A stretch of DNA of 64,000 nt, taken from assembly GCF_002368415.1 (NCBI RefSeq), contig NZ_AP018290.1, forward strand, positions 2,421,470 to 2,485,469, given 5' to 3'. Made by a program: the position numbers and the translations under genes. The stretch comes from Calothrix sp. NIES-4105. GTDB taxonomy: Bacteria; Cyanobacteriota; Cyanobacteriia; Cyanobacteriales; Nostocaceae. This document shows, one piece after another, positions 34,247-41,763 of the stretch (the first letter of the stretch is position 1; the number at the start of each line of letters is the position of its first letter). The notes under the pieces are model-generated. The model made no database searches and was not told the origin of the DNA. It worked only from the letters and a program-made list of their open reading frames with translations.

Positions 34247-34689
34247 GATATTTCACCTTGTTTATCTAAAAAAAAGCTATGTAATAGTTGTACTGCTTTA
34301 ATAAATTTATCGCTAGTTTCTTCATCGCCGACTTTATCAGAATAGCGCAACTCATCGTTACGCCATATAAAGGTTACTAAGTTCCATGCTTCTTTATATT
34401 TACCAGTACGGTCTAATTGTATAGCACGTTGTATTACGGGCAAAGCTTCCAGTAACGTTACTAAATTATGTAAACTAGAACCTTGTAGCCCTTTCTGAAA
34501 AACACTGGTATCCTTAAAATTATTTTTCCTCTCTTCATAACATATTAAGGATTTCAGAGAACATTCAACTGCATACCCTCCTAAATAAATGGAACCTGTC
34601 CAACGCTTCTGACTGTTTAGTATTTGGGCATCTTCAAATCTACGACGTGATGCACCTAGTTGAGAACGTTTATCGAATGTATCCATCAA
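34243..34689 (-). CDS. HEPN-like domain protein paired with ParA/MinD ATPase
   Basis: A 148-residue helical protein. ASRRRFEDAQILNSQKRWTG, SIYLGGYAVECSLKSLICYE and SSLHNLVTLLEAL match the HEPN four-helix pattern (Ax(L/Y)xGxAxExxLKxLL plus a C-terminal helix). I do not see the RxxxxxH RNase motif of toxic HEPN proteins, so it may be a non-nuclease or structural HEPN. It overlaps the ATPase gene by 4 bases and is transcribed first. HEPN domains are common in toxin-antitoxin and defence systems, so this pair is a candidate system of that kind; that is inference from architecture only. Confidence 0.7.
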   Translation of the reverse strand: MMDTFDKRSQLGASRRRFEDAQILNSQKRWTGSIYLGGYAVECSLKSLICYEERKNNFKDTSVFQKGLQGSSLHNLVTLLEALPVIQRAIQLDRTGKYKEAWNLVTFIWRNDELRYSDKVGDEETSDKFIKAVQLLHSFFLDKQGEIS

Positions 34690-34815
34690 GCCTACTGCTT
34701 GTTATTTTTTATATGTAACTTGTTTTACTTGCGTAACCTAACTTTACTTATTATTAAATTTTATCTAAAATATTAGCTCGTGCCTACTCGTCTCTTTCTC
34801 CAAACCAGCCCTCAA

Positions 34816-35133
34816 TCAAATTGTTCCAGATACTCCTGTTTTACTAATCTGGAAAAGGAAAAAAGGAGAGTAAATGTGCTTTTGACGACACACATTCATC
34901 ACTGTAATTTCATCTTTATCAATGAAATATTCGCCACTATTGGGTTCAACAGCCATGTACCAGTTGTAATGAGTTTGAATATATTGTGGCTGAACGCGGT
35001 CAAAAATCGGTTTACAGCGCTTATAAAACGCTTCTCGTTCAGCTTCCCGTTTTGCCTTTCGTTCTTCTGTCCACTGAATTTCAGGGAATATTCTTCCCCT
35101 GCGCGCGGTGCGTGTAGGCTTTGTTTCGGTCAT
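34816..35133 (-). CDS. Conserved hypothetical protein (cyanobacterial)
   Basis: The 105-residue protein begins with a basic TRTARRGRIFPEIQW segment and a charged helix (ERKAKREAEREAFYKRCKPI). It then has IFDRVQPQYIQTHYNWYMAV and EPNSGEYFIDKDE, ending GVSGTI. This pattern reminds me of small cyanobacterial hypothetical proteins with an HYNWxxxxEPxSG(D/E)Y motif, from memory and not checked. No catalytic motif. It lies 126 bases upstream of the HEPN gene on the same strand and could share its promoter region. Confidence 0.65.
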   Translation of the reverse strand: MTETKPTRTARRGRIFPEIQWTEERKAKREAEREAFYKRCKPIFDRVQPQYIQTHYNWYMAVEPNSGEYFIDKDEITVMNVCRQKHIYSPFFLFQISKTGVSGTI

Positions 35134-35299
35134 TGTTTTTCTTTGATGAGTAGCAGTAATTTCAATTTCTACTTATTATACTTTTGCTAGTACTTAACTG
35201 TGAAGAATTTTTATAATAATTTATGCAGTATATTTTATGTATTTAAACTCCCAGCAATTTTCATAATGAATATATTTATACATCTGCTTATTAGCAGCC

Positions 35300-35920
35300 T
35301 TACCACTCAGCAATGCTTTTATCAATCACTTCACCATTCGGTAAAGTTACCTCTTGTAGGGTGTTGCCCATAAAATCTGATAATTTAATTCCTTTAGCAT
35401 CTGTAAAATTACAGCACATCAAGTGATTTTCTATAATATCTAAATAACTTAAACCAGCATTGCTAAAATCTACATCTTGAAAATATGACATGTGAAACGA
35501 TAGCATTCCAAAATATGCTTCTTTAAAGCTTACCCTAGAAAAAGCTCCTTCTTGCATATCCAACATGTAAAATGTAGCTTTTTCAAAATTACATTCTTCA
35601 AAATAAGAAAAATCTAAATTACTTTGAATGATTTTGGCGCCACTAGCTTGAATTCTATTCCATTTGCATTCCCCTAAATCAGCTTGTTTAAAGCTAGCTC
35701 CACTTAAGTCAACATCAGTCATTTCAGAAAAGTGAAAATCAGATTGAGTAAATTTAGCATTTTTTAAATTCACTCGTTCAAACTTAATTGCACGTAAATT
35801 AGAGCGAGTTAGATTTATTCCTTCAAGACATACATAGGTTAAGTGGACATCAGCCAAATTAACATTAGTAAAATCTCGCTCTCCTTCTTTATATTTCTTA
35901 ATTAATTCCTCTCCATTCAT
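35300..35920 (-). CDS. Divergent pentapeptide repeat protein
   Basis: A 206-residue protein. Repeats of A(F/N)L-type pentapeptides are recognisable but degenerate (DFTNVNLADVHLTYVCLEGI, ANLTRSNLRAIKFERVNLKN-like, DFHFSEMTDVDLSGASFKQA), unusually rich in Phe and Cys. The beta-helix cap is missing at the start (MNGEELIKKYKEGERDF). It ends ...VIDKSIAEW. Role unknown. It is separated from neighbours by AT-rich gaps. Confidence 0.8.
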   Translation of the reverse strand: MNGEELIKKYKEGERDFTNVNLADVHLTYVCLEGINLTRSNLRAIKFERVNLKNAKFTQSDFHFSEMTDVDLSGASFKQADLGECKWNRIQASGAKIIQSNLDFSYFEECNFEKATFYMLDMQEGAFSRVSFKEAYFGMLSFHMSYFQDVDFSNAGLSYLDIIENHLMCCNFTDAKGIKLSDFMGNTLQEVTLPNGEVIDKSIAEW

Positions 35921-36070
35921 ATGTACGCTTTTGAGCTTATACGTACTCCATAGTTTCCTTAACTCATTACCCTTTTTTTACTCTTGATTATTCTGATTCA
36001 TCCTCAAAGTCTACTGTTACTAAGCACTAGTTGCACCAAAGTAATTGTGTTCATCGTCATTTTTTGGCAC

Positions 36071-36115
36071 ATCCGTTACATCCGTTACATCCGTTACATC
36101 CGTTATATCCGTTGC
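36071..36115. repeat. ATCCGTTAC 9-bp tandem repeat (5 copies)
   Basis: Five head-to-tail nonamers: three exact ATCCGTTAC, then ATCCGTTAT and ATCCGTTGC. It is followed by the interspersed CTCTGTGCCTCTACGTCTCTGTGGTAA-type sequence seen at several gaps in the window. No spacers, so it is not a CRISPR array. Confidence 0.9.
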
Positions 36116-36190
36116 TAATCTTGTCTCCACTCTGTGCCTCTACGTCTCTGTGGTAAAAATGTTTACCCTTAATATTAATTAAATGAACCG

Positions 36191-36400
36191 CTATAATAAT
36201 TTTTGCGTTTTTTCCTGAATTATTTCTTGCACTTTTGCTACATCTTCTAAAGATTTTGGAAAAGGATGGGGTGTTTGGTTGGTTGAATCAGCTTTCAAGC
36301 GGTCAACTAACTTACAAAAAGCTTCTTGATCATCTCTATGAGACATTACATAGGCTCGTAACTCAGCCTTGCTCATGCTATCGAAGTTTGGTTTCATCAT
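36191..36400 (-). CDS. DUF6887-like small protein
   Basis: A 69-residue protein: KPNFDSMSKAELRAYVMSHR, then DDQEAFCKLVDRLKAD and PFPKSLEDVAKVQEIIQEK. This looks like the DUF6887 family of small cyanobacterial proteins; the family name is from memory. The ATG at 36398-36400 is chosen because it overlaps the upstream stop in ATGATGA; a GTG further upstream would run through the upstream gene. It is followed by a 200-base gap and then the Ycf45-like gene is upstream. Confidence 0.7.
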   Translation of the reverse strand: MMKPNFDSMSKAELRAYVMSHRDDQEAFCKLVDRLKADSTNQTPHPFPKSLEDVAKVQEIIQEKTQKLL

Positions 36401-36573
36401 AAAAATATCCACGAACCATTACGATATACTTCTATTTGTAACTCTTCACCAGCAAATATGTAAATATTGCCAGTCCGTGTATCTAAACGTAACACTTCAA
36501 CTGAATGATAAAAATCAGTTAAGGATTGAATAAGGATAATGCAGATAAGTCCCTGTTCAGAAGTTGGAAGAAT
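36397..36573 (-). CDS. DUF6888-like small protein, start codon unclear
   Basis: Leftward, a frame open from 36588 to the TGA at 36397 encodes LPTSEQGLICIILIQSLTDF, then VEVLRLDTRTGNIYIFAGEE, LQIEVYRNGSWIFL. The RxDxRTGNIYIxAGEELxIxVxxxGxWxF pattern is that of DUF6888 proteins, which usually neighbour DUF6887. No ATG, GTG or TTG precedes the conserved start; ATT at 36571-36573 is the best position. Either it uses a rare start or the original start codon has been lost. The stop overlaps the next gene's start by 4 bases. It is too short to be noticed by simple length cut-offs. Confidence 0.6.
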   Translation of the reverse strand: MLPTSEQGLICIILIQSLTDFYHSVEVLRLDTRTGNIYIFAGEELQIEVYRNGSWIFL

Positions 36574-36686
36574 ATGTACTCGCTTGTTTTAAAAATTAAC
36601 TAGTTCAATTATACGGTAATATTGGAGTCATGTTACAAAATTTTATAATATTGTGGAACAGCCTGGGAAGGCTGTTCTACAAGAGG

Positions 36687-38432
36687 TTATGCTGGGTAAA
36701 TTCTTAGCCTGCGGTTTGGTTCTTCACCGAAACTATTGGATTTTAAGCGGTAATGCTCGACTAATTCGTGTTGCATTTTGCGTACTTGGGCGGAGCGTGG
36801 TAATAATTCTACTGGTTGTCCTTTAGGTATTACTATTTGCTCTACTGCAAGTCTTGCTTCTTCCAAAGCATCCATCTCATCGTCGGTGCCGTTGTGGAGG
36901 AATAGCTGCAACTCGTTTTCGTCACCAAATTCTGGGTCATCGATGTTGAGCATTCTCCGCAACCCGCGCGTAATTTGCGGGATGGTACTCGATTTAATCA
37001 TGTGCAGTGGCAAGTGTCTTGACTTCGCCAATTGCCTCAATTTGGCATGGTTTTTGACGTGTGACCGTAATGCTAATATTGAATCAGCACTATCTATGTC
37101 TTTTGTCAAGACGACGGGCAAGTTTAATACTTTAATAACTTGTTCGAGTTGATGCCGACTCACTCCATATGGATAAACATGCAACGGCAAGTCTTCGCCA
37201 TTGGGTCCTGCGACCCGTGAGTTTTCATCAAATTCTAAGTCTAGGGTGTCAAAACTTGCTTCTTGTGAAAGCAAACGATCAAATTCGCTTTTTCCTGGTG
37301 AACCGTTTGGCTCACTAGGTACTGCTTGCAGAGGCGCCATTCTACCCGATGAGCGCCAACCATTTGGTTGCTGTCGAGGTGATGCAAAGTTTTCGTCGAG
37401 AGTCGTGACGTTTCCACCTCGACCGTTGATTGCTGTTAGCTGACGGGTAATAGAAAGTTTACCATTCTCATCGACGGTTCGCGTTTGTGGAGAAGGTTGG
37501 CGCCCGCGTAGCAGCAAATCAACTGTATCGGCTACACTTTCGTGAACAACCCAGCGCTTACGTTCGTGCATTTCAACGGCAATATCGAACGTTGGCAACG
37601 CTTTTCGTTCCAAAACAGTTTTTTGACTGCCTCTTCGTCGTGCCTCATCGTCTCCCAACGTCACAGCTTGAATACCACCAACTAAATCCGATAAAGTGGG
37701 GTTTTTAATCAAGTTCTCAATTTGATTCCCATGCGCTGTACCAACTAACTGCACGCCTCGTTCCGCAATTGTCCGCGCTGCCACGGCTTCAAGCTCTGTA
37801 CCTATTTCATCAATAACAATAACTTCCGGCATGTGGTTTTCCACAGCCTCAATCATCACTTGATGCTGCTCGTTTGGATGGGCGACCTGCATCCTGCGAG
37901 CTTTCCCAATTGCTGGATGCGGAACATCCCCATCTCCAGCAATTTCATTAGAAGTATCAATTATCACTACACGCTTGTTAAGCTCATCTGCCAAGATGCG
38001 GGCAATTTCGCGCAACGCAGTTGTTTTACCTACACCTGGGCGACCTAGCATGAGAATCGATTTACCAGTTTCCACTAAATCGCGAATCATGCCTATCGTT
38101 CCGAAAATTGCCCGACCAACACGACAGGTCAAACCAATTATTTTACCGGAACGGTTACGGATGGCGCTAATTCGGTGCAAGGTTAGCTCAATTCCTGCAC
38201 GATTATCTCCACCAAAGTTTCCCACTCTAGATACGCAATCGTCAATTTGTGCTTGAGTTATGGGCGCCTCGCTTAGATACTCGGCTTTATCAGGAAAGCG
38301 AGCTTCTGGTCGGCGACCTAAATCCAAAACCACTTCTACCAAACTATCTCGTTGCGGATGATTCTCTAGAATTTCTCGCAGGTCTTGGGGCAGTATATCT
38401 AATAACTTTTGGAGCTCGTCAAAGATCGTCAT
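36687..38432 (-). CDS. Ycf45-type R3H/AAA ATPase (SpoIIIAA-like)
   Basis: A 581-residue protein. Residues ~80-330 hold a AAA/SpoIIIAA-like ATPase core: GKSILMLGRPGVGKTTALRE (P-loop), KRVVIIDTSNEIAGDGDVPH, PEVIVIDEIGTELEAVAART and GVQLVGTAHGNQIENL. A linker of ~100 residues follows, then a second region ending in an R3H-type nucleic-acid-binding segment (QHELVEHYRLKSNSFGEEPN with R-x3-H features). Ycf45 family members are conserved in cyanobacteria and some plastids; their job is unknown. It is read 132 bases downstream of ldpA on the same strand. Confidence 0.85.
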   Translation of the reverse strand: MTIFDELQKLLDILPQDLREILENHPQRDSLVEVVLDLGRRPEARFPDKAEYLSEAPITQAQIDDCVSRVGNFGGDNRAGIELTLHRISAIRNRSGKIIGLTCRVGRAIFGTIGMIRDLVETGKSILMLGRPGVGKTTALREIARILADELNKRVVIIDTSNEIAGDGDVPHPAIGKARRMQVAHPNEQHQVMIEAVENHMPEVIVIDEIGTELEAVAARTIAERGVQLVGTAHGNQIENLIKNPTLSDLVGGIQAVTLGDDEARRRGSQKTVLERKALPTFDIAVEMHERKRWVVHESVADTVDLLLRGRQPSPQTRTVDENGKLSITRQLTAINGRGGNVTTLDENFASPRQQPNGWRSSGRMAPLQAVPSEPNGSPGKSEFDRLLSQEASFDTLDLEFDENSRVAGPNGEDLPLHVYPYGVSRHQLEQVIKVLNLPVVLTKDIDSADSILALRSHVKNHAKLRQLAKSRHLPLHMIKSSTIPQITRGLRRMLNIDDPEFGDENELQLFLHNGTDDEMDALEEARLAVEQIVIPKGQPVELLPRSAQVRKMQHELVEHYRLKSNSFGEEPNRRLRIYPA

Positions 38433-38564
38433 GCTTTTTATGTGACGTTTTCAGAGATTGTTGGACATAAACGTAAGCGCGCTCTTTATATAGACGATAA
38501 CAAGGTAATTCAATGAACGCACTTGTTACAAACCCTATTAACTGGAATAACACTATTAAGTGTT

Positions 38565-39839
38565 CTAGTACAAGGTGCGCGCGATACTTTGCTGTGATTT
38601 GAGCTGGGAAACGAGAGAATGGGCAAGTTTTACTGCTTGCCAAAGCAATTCCGGCTCGTCCTCTAGACGAACGCATTTAACATCGTATTGATTCACCTCC
38701 TTTGCTTCTAATTGTTCAAGAATTGGTAACAGCAATGCACGCGCATAACTGCCGTATGCAATACCAGAGATATAAGAGTTATGAGTGCTTAGAGAGTGCT
38801 GAGTGCTAAGTGCTGAGTTCTGAGTGCTGAGTGATGAGTAATGAGTATTACTCTCAGCACTAAGCACTTTACACTCATCACTACTCTCAGCACTCAGCAC
38901 TTTACACTCATCACTACTCTCAGCACTCAGCACTTTACACTCAGCACTATTTCTTAGCATTCCCATTGCCTCTAACTTAGCAACAGTGTAGCTATTTGTG
39001 CCTCCTGCTAACTGCACATATCCTGGTAAATTCGCTTTCAACACTTTTTGCCCTAGCTTTATTGCCGCAATAGTGGCGCCCGAACCAATATCACCACTCA
39101 TTGGACGACCATCTGTTTGCCAAATTAAACATTTAACAGTCGGAGCTATTAATTCATATAGGGCATATAAATAGTCAATTAAATCTTCGCCATCAGGACA
39201 ACTGACTGCAACTAACTTCAACTGCGGTACGTGCGGTTCGATTGCTTGCCACAATCGTTCAAATTCCGCAAACCGTCCCACTTTTGTATGTATTTCTACA
39301 GCATCTACTCCCTTTGACAATACCAATGGTGCTATCGCTCCTGGCGTTGATACATACGAACTTGTATAAATTATATCATAGGGACAGATAGGGACACAAC
39401 GTCCGCAGCCATAACATTTTTGGGATACTACACCTGAAAAATTGTTTGAATGCTCATTAAAAACAATTGCTTGAGCGGGACATACTTTTTCACAGGGTCT
39501 TGGGCAAGTCGAAGGACATTCGCGCGCATCAAATTCGGCTTTGCGAAAGTGTGGGTCTTCTCCGTCGTTTAAACTTACCATCAATAAAGGCATCTTGACT
39601 CCGCAGTTGAAACCACGCCTTCGAGATTCAACTGCCAAACTCGAGGCAATATTGAGCGCTTCTTGTGCTGCTGAAATTACAGCAGGGTCTGCCGCCACAT
39701 CGATACAGTCGGCGCCTGCTAGTGCATAAGCAAGGGTTAAACTTCTCACCGCAGGCAAATGTTGGAAACTGGCTCCGCAGATCAGCTTGAACCAGTGACC
39801 TAAATCAAGAGAACGTTTTGGGTTAAACAAATCAGTCAC
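38565..39839 (-). CDS. ldpA: Light-dependent period protein LdpA (iron-sulfur)
   Basis: LdpA is a redox-active [4Fe-4S] protein that relays light and redox state to the circadian clock in Synechococcus. The 424-residue protein here has two ferredoxin-type clusters: CPSTCPRPCEKVCPAQAIVF (about 108-127) and CYGCGRCVPICPYDIIY (~142-158). It also keeps the conserved flanks GADCIDVAADPAVISAAQEA and GRPMSGDIGSGATIAAIKLG. Residues ~298-356 are an extra low-complexity segment (ECKVLSAESSD three times, then Ser/Thr/Gln/His-rich) encoded by 33-bp tandem repeats, in frame and without stops, between VAKLEAMGMLRNSA and ISGIAYGSYARALL. This segment is unlikely to be ancestral. Confidence 0.9.
   Translation of the reverse strand: MTDLFNPKRSLDLGHWFKLICGASFQHLPAVRSLTLAYALAGADCIDVAADPAVISAAQEALNIASSLAVESRRRGFNCGVKMPLLMVSLNDGEDPHFRKAEFDARECPSTCPRPCEKVCPAQAIVFNEHSNNFSGVVSQKCYGCGRCVPICPYDIIYTSSYVSTPGAIAPLVLSKGVDAVEIHTKVGRFAEFERLWQAIEPHVPQLKLVAVSCPDGEDLIDYLYALYELIAPTVKCLIWQTDGRPMSGDIGSGATIAAIKLGQKVLKANLPGYVQLAGGTNSYTVAKLEAMGMLRNSAECKVLSAESSDECKVLSAESSDECKVLSAESNTHYSSLSTQNSALSTQHSLSTHNSYISGIAYGSYARALLLPILEQLEAKEVNQYDVKCVRLEDEPELLWQAVKLAHSLVSQLKSQQSIARTLY
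38851..38949. repeat. 33-bp tandem repeat inside ldpA (3 copies)
   Basis: Three adjacent 33-bp units starting CTCTCAGCACT(A/C)AGCACTTT, with near identity (38851-38883, 38884-38916, 38917-38949). Around them, the 7-bp unit TCAGCAC/TGAGTGC extends over about 38770-38952 in both orientations. As 33 is a multiple of three, added copies keep the ldpA frame. It is the same heptamer family as at 17340-17400 and 59350-59381. Confidence 0.9.
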
Positions 39840-39958
39840 ATTTCTATTATGCTATTTGTGACAAAAAATTGTAGCCCGATTCTCTAAAAAAGTTTTCAAT
39901 TCAAAACAAAGGTGATGGTAGTGCTAATTTCAAACTCCGTGAAGTTATAATAAAATCG

Positions 39959-41350
39959 TCATTCTGGTTGTCTAACTGGAATTTCGATGACAAATTTAGC
40001 TCCTTGCCCTGGTGATGAATCGCATCTTAAATTTCCATGATGCTTTTGAACTACAATCTGGTAGCTAATTGATAATCCTAATCCAGTACCTTTACCTACA
40101 GGTTTTGTAGTAAAAAAAGGGTCGAATAATCGCGCGCACGTAGATTGTTCAATTCCAGGCCCGTTATCAGCAATACTAATTTTGACGGTATTTTCACTTA
40201 TGAGTTGCGTTTGAATCAAAATTTGCGGAACGTCAATATGGTTCGCGAAAATTGGAAGCTGGGAAGCTAAGGTTTGTGTAGTATCAATATCTTGACTTCT
40301 TGATATTACAGCATCTTGCTGCAATATGCTCTTTCTCCCAAGGCGCCATGCTCCATTTCCAATCTCTAAAGCATCGATAGCGTTATTCAAAATATGCATG
40401 AAAACTTGATTGAGTTCGCTAGCGTAACACATCACTTGCGGCAAAGTTGCAAAATCTTTAACAACCGTAATCATTGGGCGTGCTACAGTCTCTTTTAGCC
40501 GATGCTCTAACATAACTAAAGTACTCTCGATGCCTTCATGAATATCTACTGACTTCATTGTCGCCTCGTCCAACCGGGAAAAATTCTGTAAAGCTAGTAC
40601 TATAGACCTAATACGCTCTGTGCCTCGATACATGGCGCCCATCAAACTTTGTAAGTCGTGAATTATAAAATTTAGGTCAATATCTTTAATTGTAGCTTGA
40701 AGTTTAGGCGTTGGGTTTGGATATTCTTGTTGATATAATTTTACTATATTAAGCAAATCTAAAATATATTCGTTCGCATATTGTAAATTTCCATAAATAA
40801 AACTAACAGGGTTATTAATTTCGTGAGCAACTCCTGCAACAAGTTGTCCCAAAGCAAACATTTTTTCATTCTGTATTTGTTGAACTTGATTGCGATTTAA
40901 TTCATCAAAAGCATTTTGCAGTAATAAATTTTTTTCTTGCAGTTTATTTTGCAATGAACGTAAATTAATTTGATTTTCAATTCGTAATACTACTTCGGCT
41001 CCGTGAAAAGGTTTAGTAATATAATCAACTCCACCGACATCGAAAGCTTTAACTTTATCCAAAACATCATCAAGCGCGCTGATGAAAATTACTGGAACCT
41101 CACTTGTATTATCTTCTGATTTAAGTTGTTTACATACTTCATACCCATCCATACCTGGCATGTTGATATCAAGCAAAATGACATCAGGTAAAAGCATTTG
41201 ACATGCTGTTAACGCCATTTTACCGTTCAGAGCTTTACGAACCTCATACCCTTGTGCTGTTAGCATTGCTGATAACAGTCGCAAGTTGTCAGGTGTATCA
41301 TCGACAACAAGTATATTTGCTTTATAATTATGATTCCGCTCTAAAAGCAT
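39959..41350 (-). CDS. REC-histidine kinase hybrid
   Basis: A 463-residue protein: N-terminal receiver (ILVVDDTPDNLRLL, Asp61 in VILLDINMPGMDGY, Lys in YITKPF), a coiled linker, then an H-box of the GQLVAGVAHEINNPVSFIYG type and an HATPase domain ([43 protein letters not shown]). The ATPase has an insertion of ~45 residues (LQQDAVISRSQDIDTTQTLA and beyond) between N-box and G1 that is rarely this long. It is of the same subfamily as the broken kinase at 44164. It may act with the GGDEF-EAL gene at 41764, read in the same direction. Confidence 0.9.
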   Translation of the reverse strand: MLLERNHNYKANILVVDDTPDNLRLLSAMLTAQGYEVRKALNGKMALTACQMLLPDVILLDINMPGMDGYEVCKQLKSEDNTSEVPVIFISALDDVLDKVKAFDVGGVDYITKPFHGAEVVLRIENQINLRSLQNKLQEKNLLLQNAFDELNRNQVQQIQNEKMFALGQLVAGVAHEINNPVSFIYGNLQYANEYILDLLNIVKLYQQEYPNPTPKLQATIKDIDLNFIIHDLQSLMGAMYRGTERIRSIVLALQNFSRLDEATMKSVDIHEGIESTLVMLEHRLKETVARPMITVVKDFATLPQVMCYASELNQVFMHILNNAIDALEIGNGAWRLGRKSILQQDAVISRSQDIDTTQTLASQLPIFANHIDVPQILIQTQLISENTVKISIADNGPGIEQSTCARLFDPFFTTKPVGKGTGLGLSISYQIVVQKHHGNLRCDSSPGQGAKFVIEIPVRQPE

Positions 41351-41763
41351 TTTTTAATAGAACCTGTTCTGTATTATCTTACAATAATGTTACAAAATAT
41401 ATATACCGCCAGACTTGTTTGTATAATTTTAGATAACTTTTTATAAGTATAATAATTACTAGTAGCTATGTACCTAAATATACTAGTTGTATTGATGCTA
41501 GCAATGACTTACTTAAAAGCGACAAGACAACCTTGTAAATATATACTTTGATTTCTTAATTGATTCATAAATACACAACAGAAATCGGTTTATAGCGCTT
41601 GGGTGTAGCTTGCACCTGCAATTGTTTGCGTTCTTATTGAGTTATGCATCATTTTGTAACAAGTCTAACTAAAGTATATTAGATAATATACGCTTATAAA
41701 TTAAATCATTATAATTTTTACATAAGCTTTTAATTTGGTTAACATATATTTTGTTAGATGTCA
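41351..41763. other. Intergenic region, nothing recognised
   Basis: A 413-base AT-rich gap between two leftward signalling genes. I see no repeat shared with the rest of the window, no reading frame and no hairpin worth naming. Confidence 0.5.

Noticed and set aside
34780-35190. Rightward 136-codon frame opposite the small protein at 34816
   Set aside because: The leftward frame has a coding-like sequence similar to known cyanobacterial small proteins; the rightward one is Cys/Phe/Ser-rich shadow.
36071-36115. Possible CRISPR array
   Set aside because: Units are 9 bp and directly adjacent with no unique spacers and no cas genes nearby.
38851-38949. Possible CRISPR-like 33-bp repeats
   Set aside because: The units are contiguous without spacers and are translated in frame as part of ldpA.
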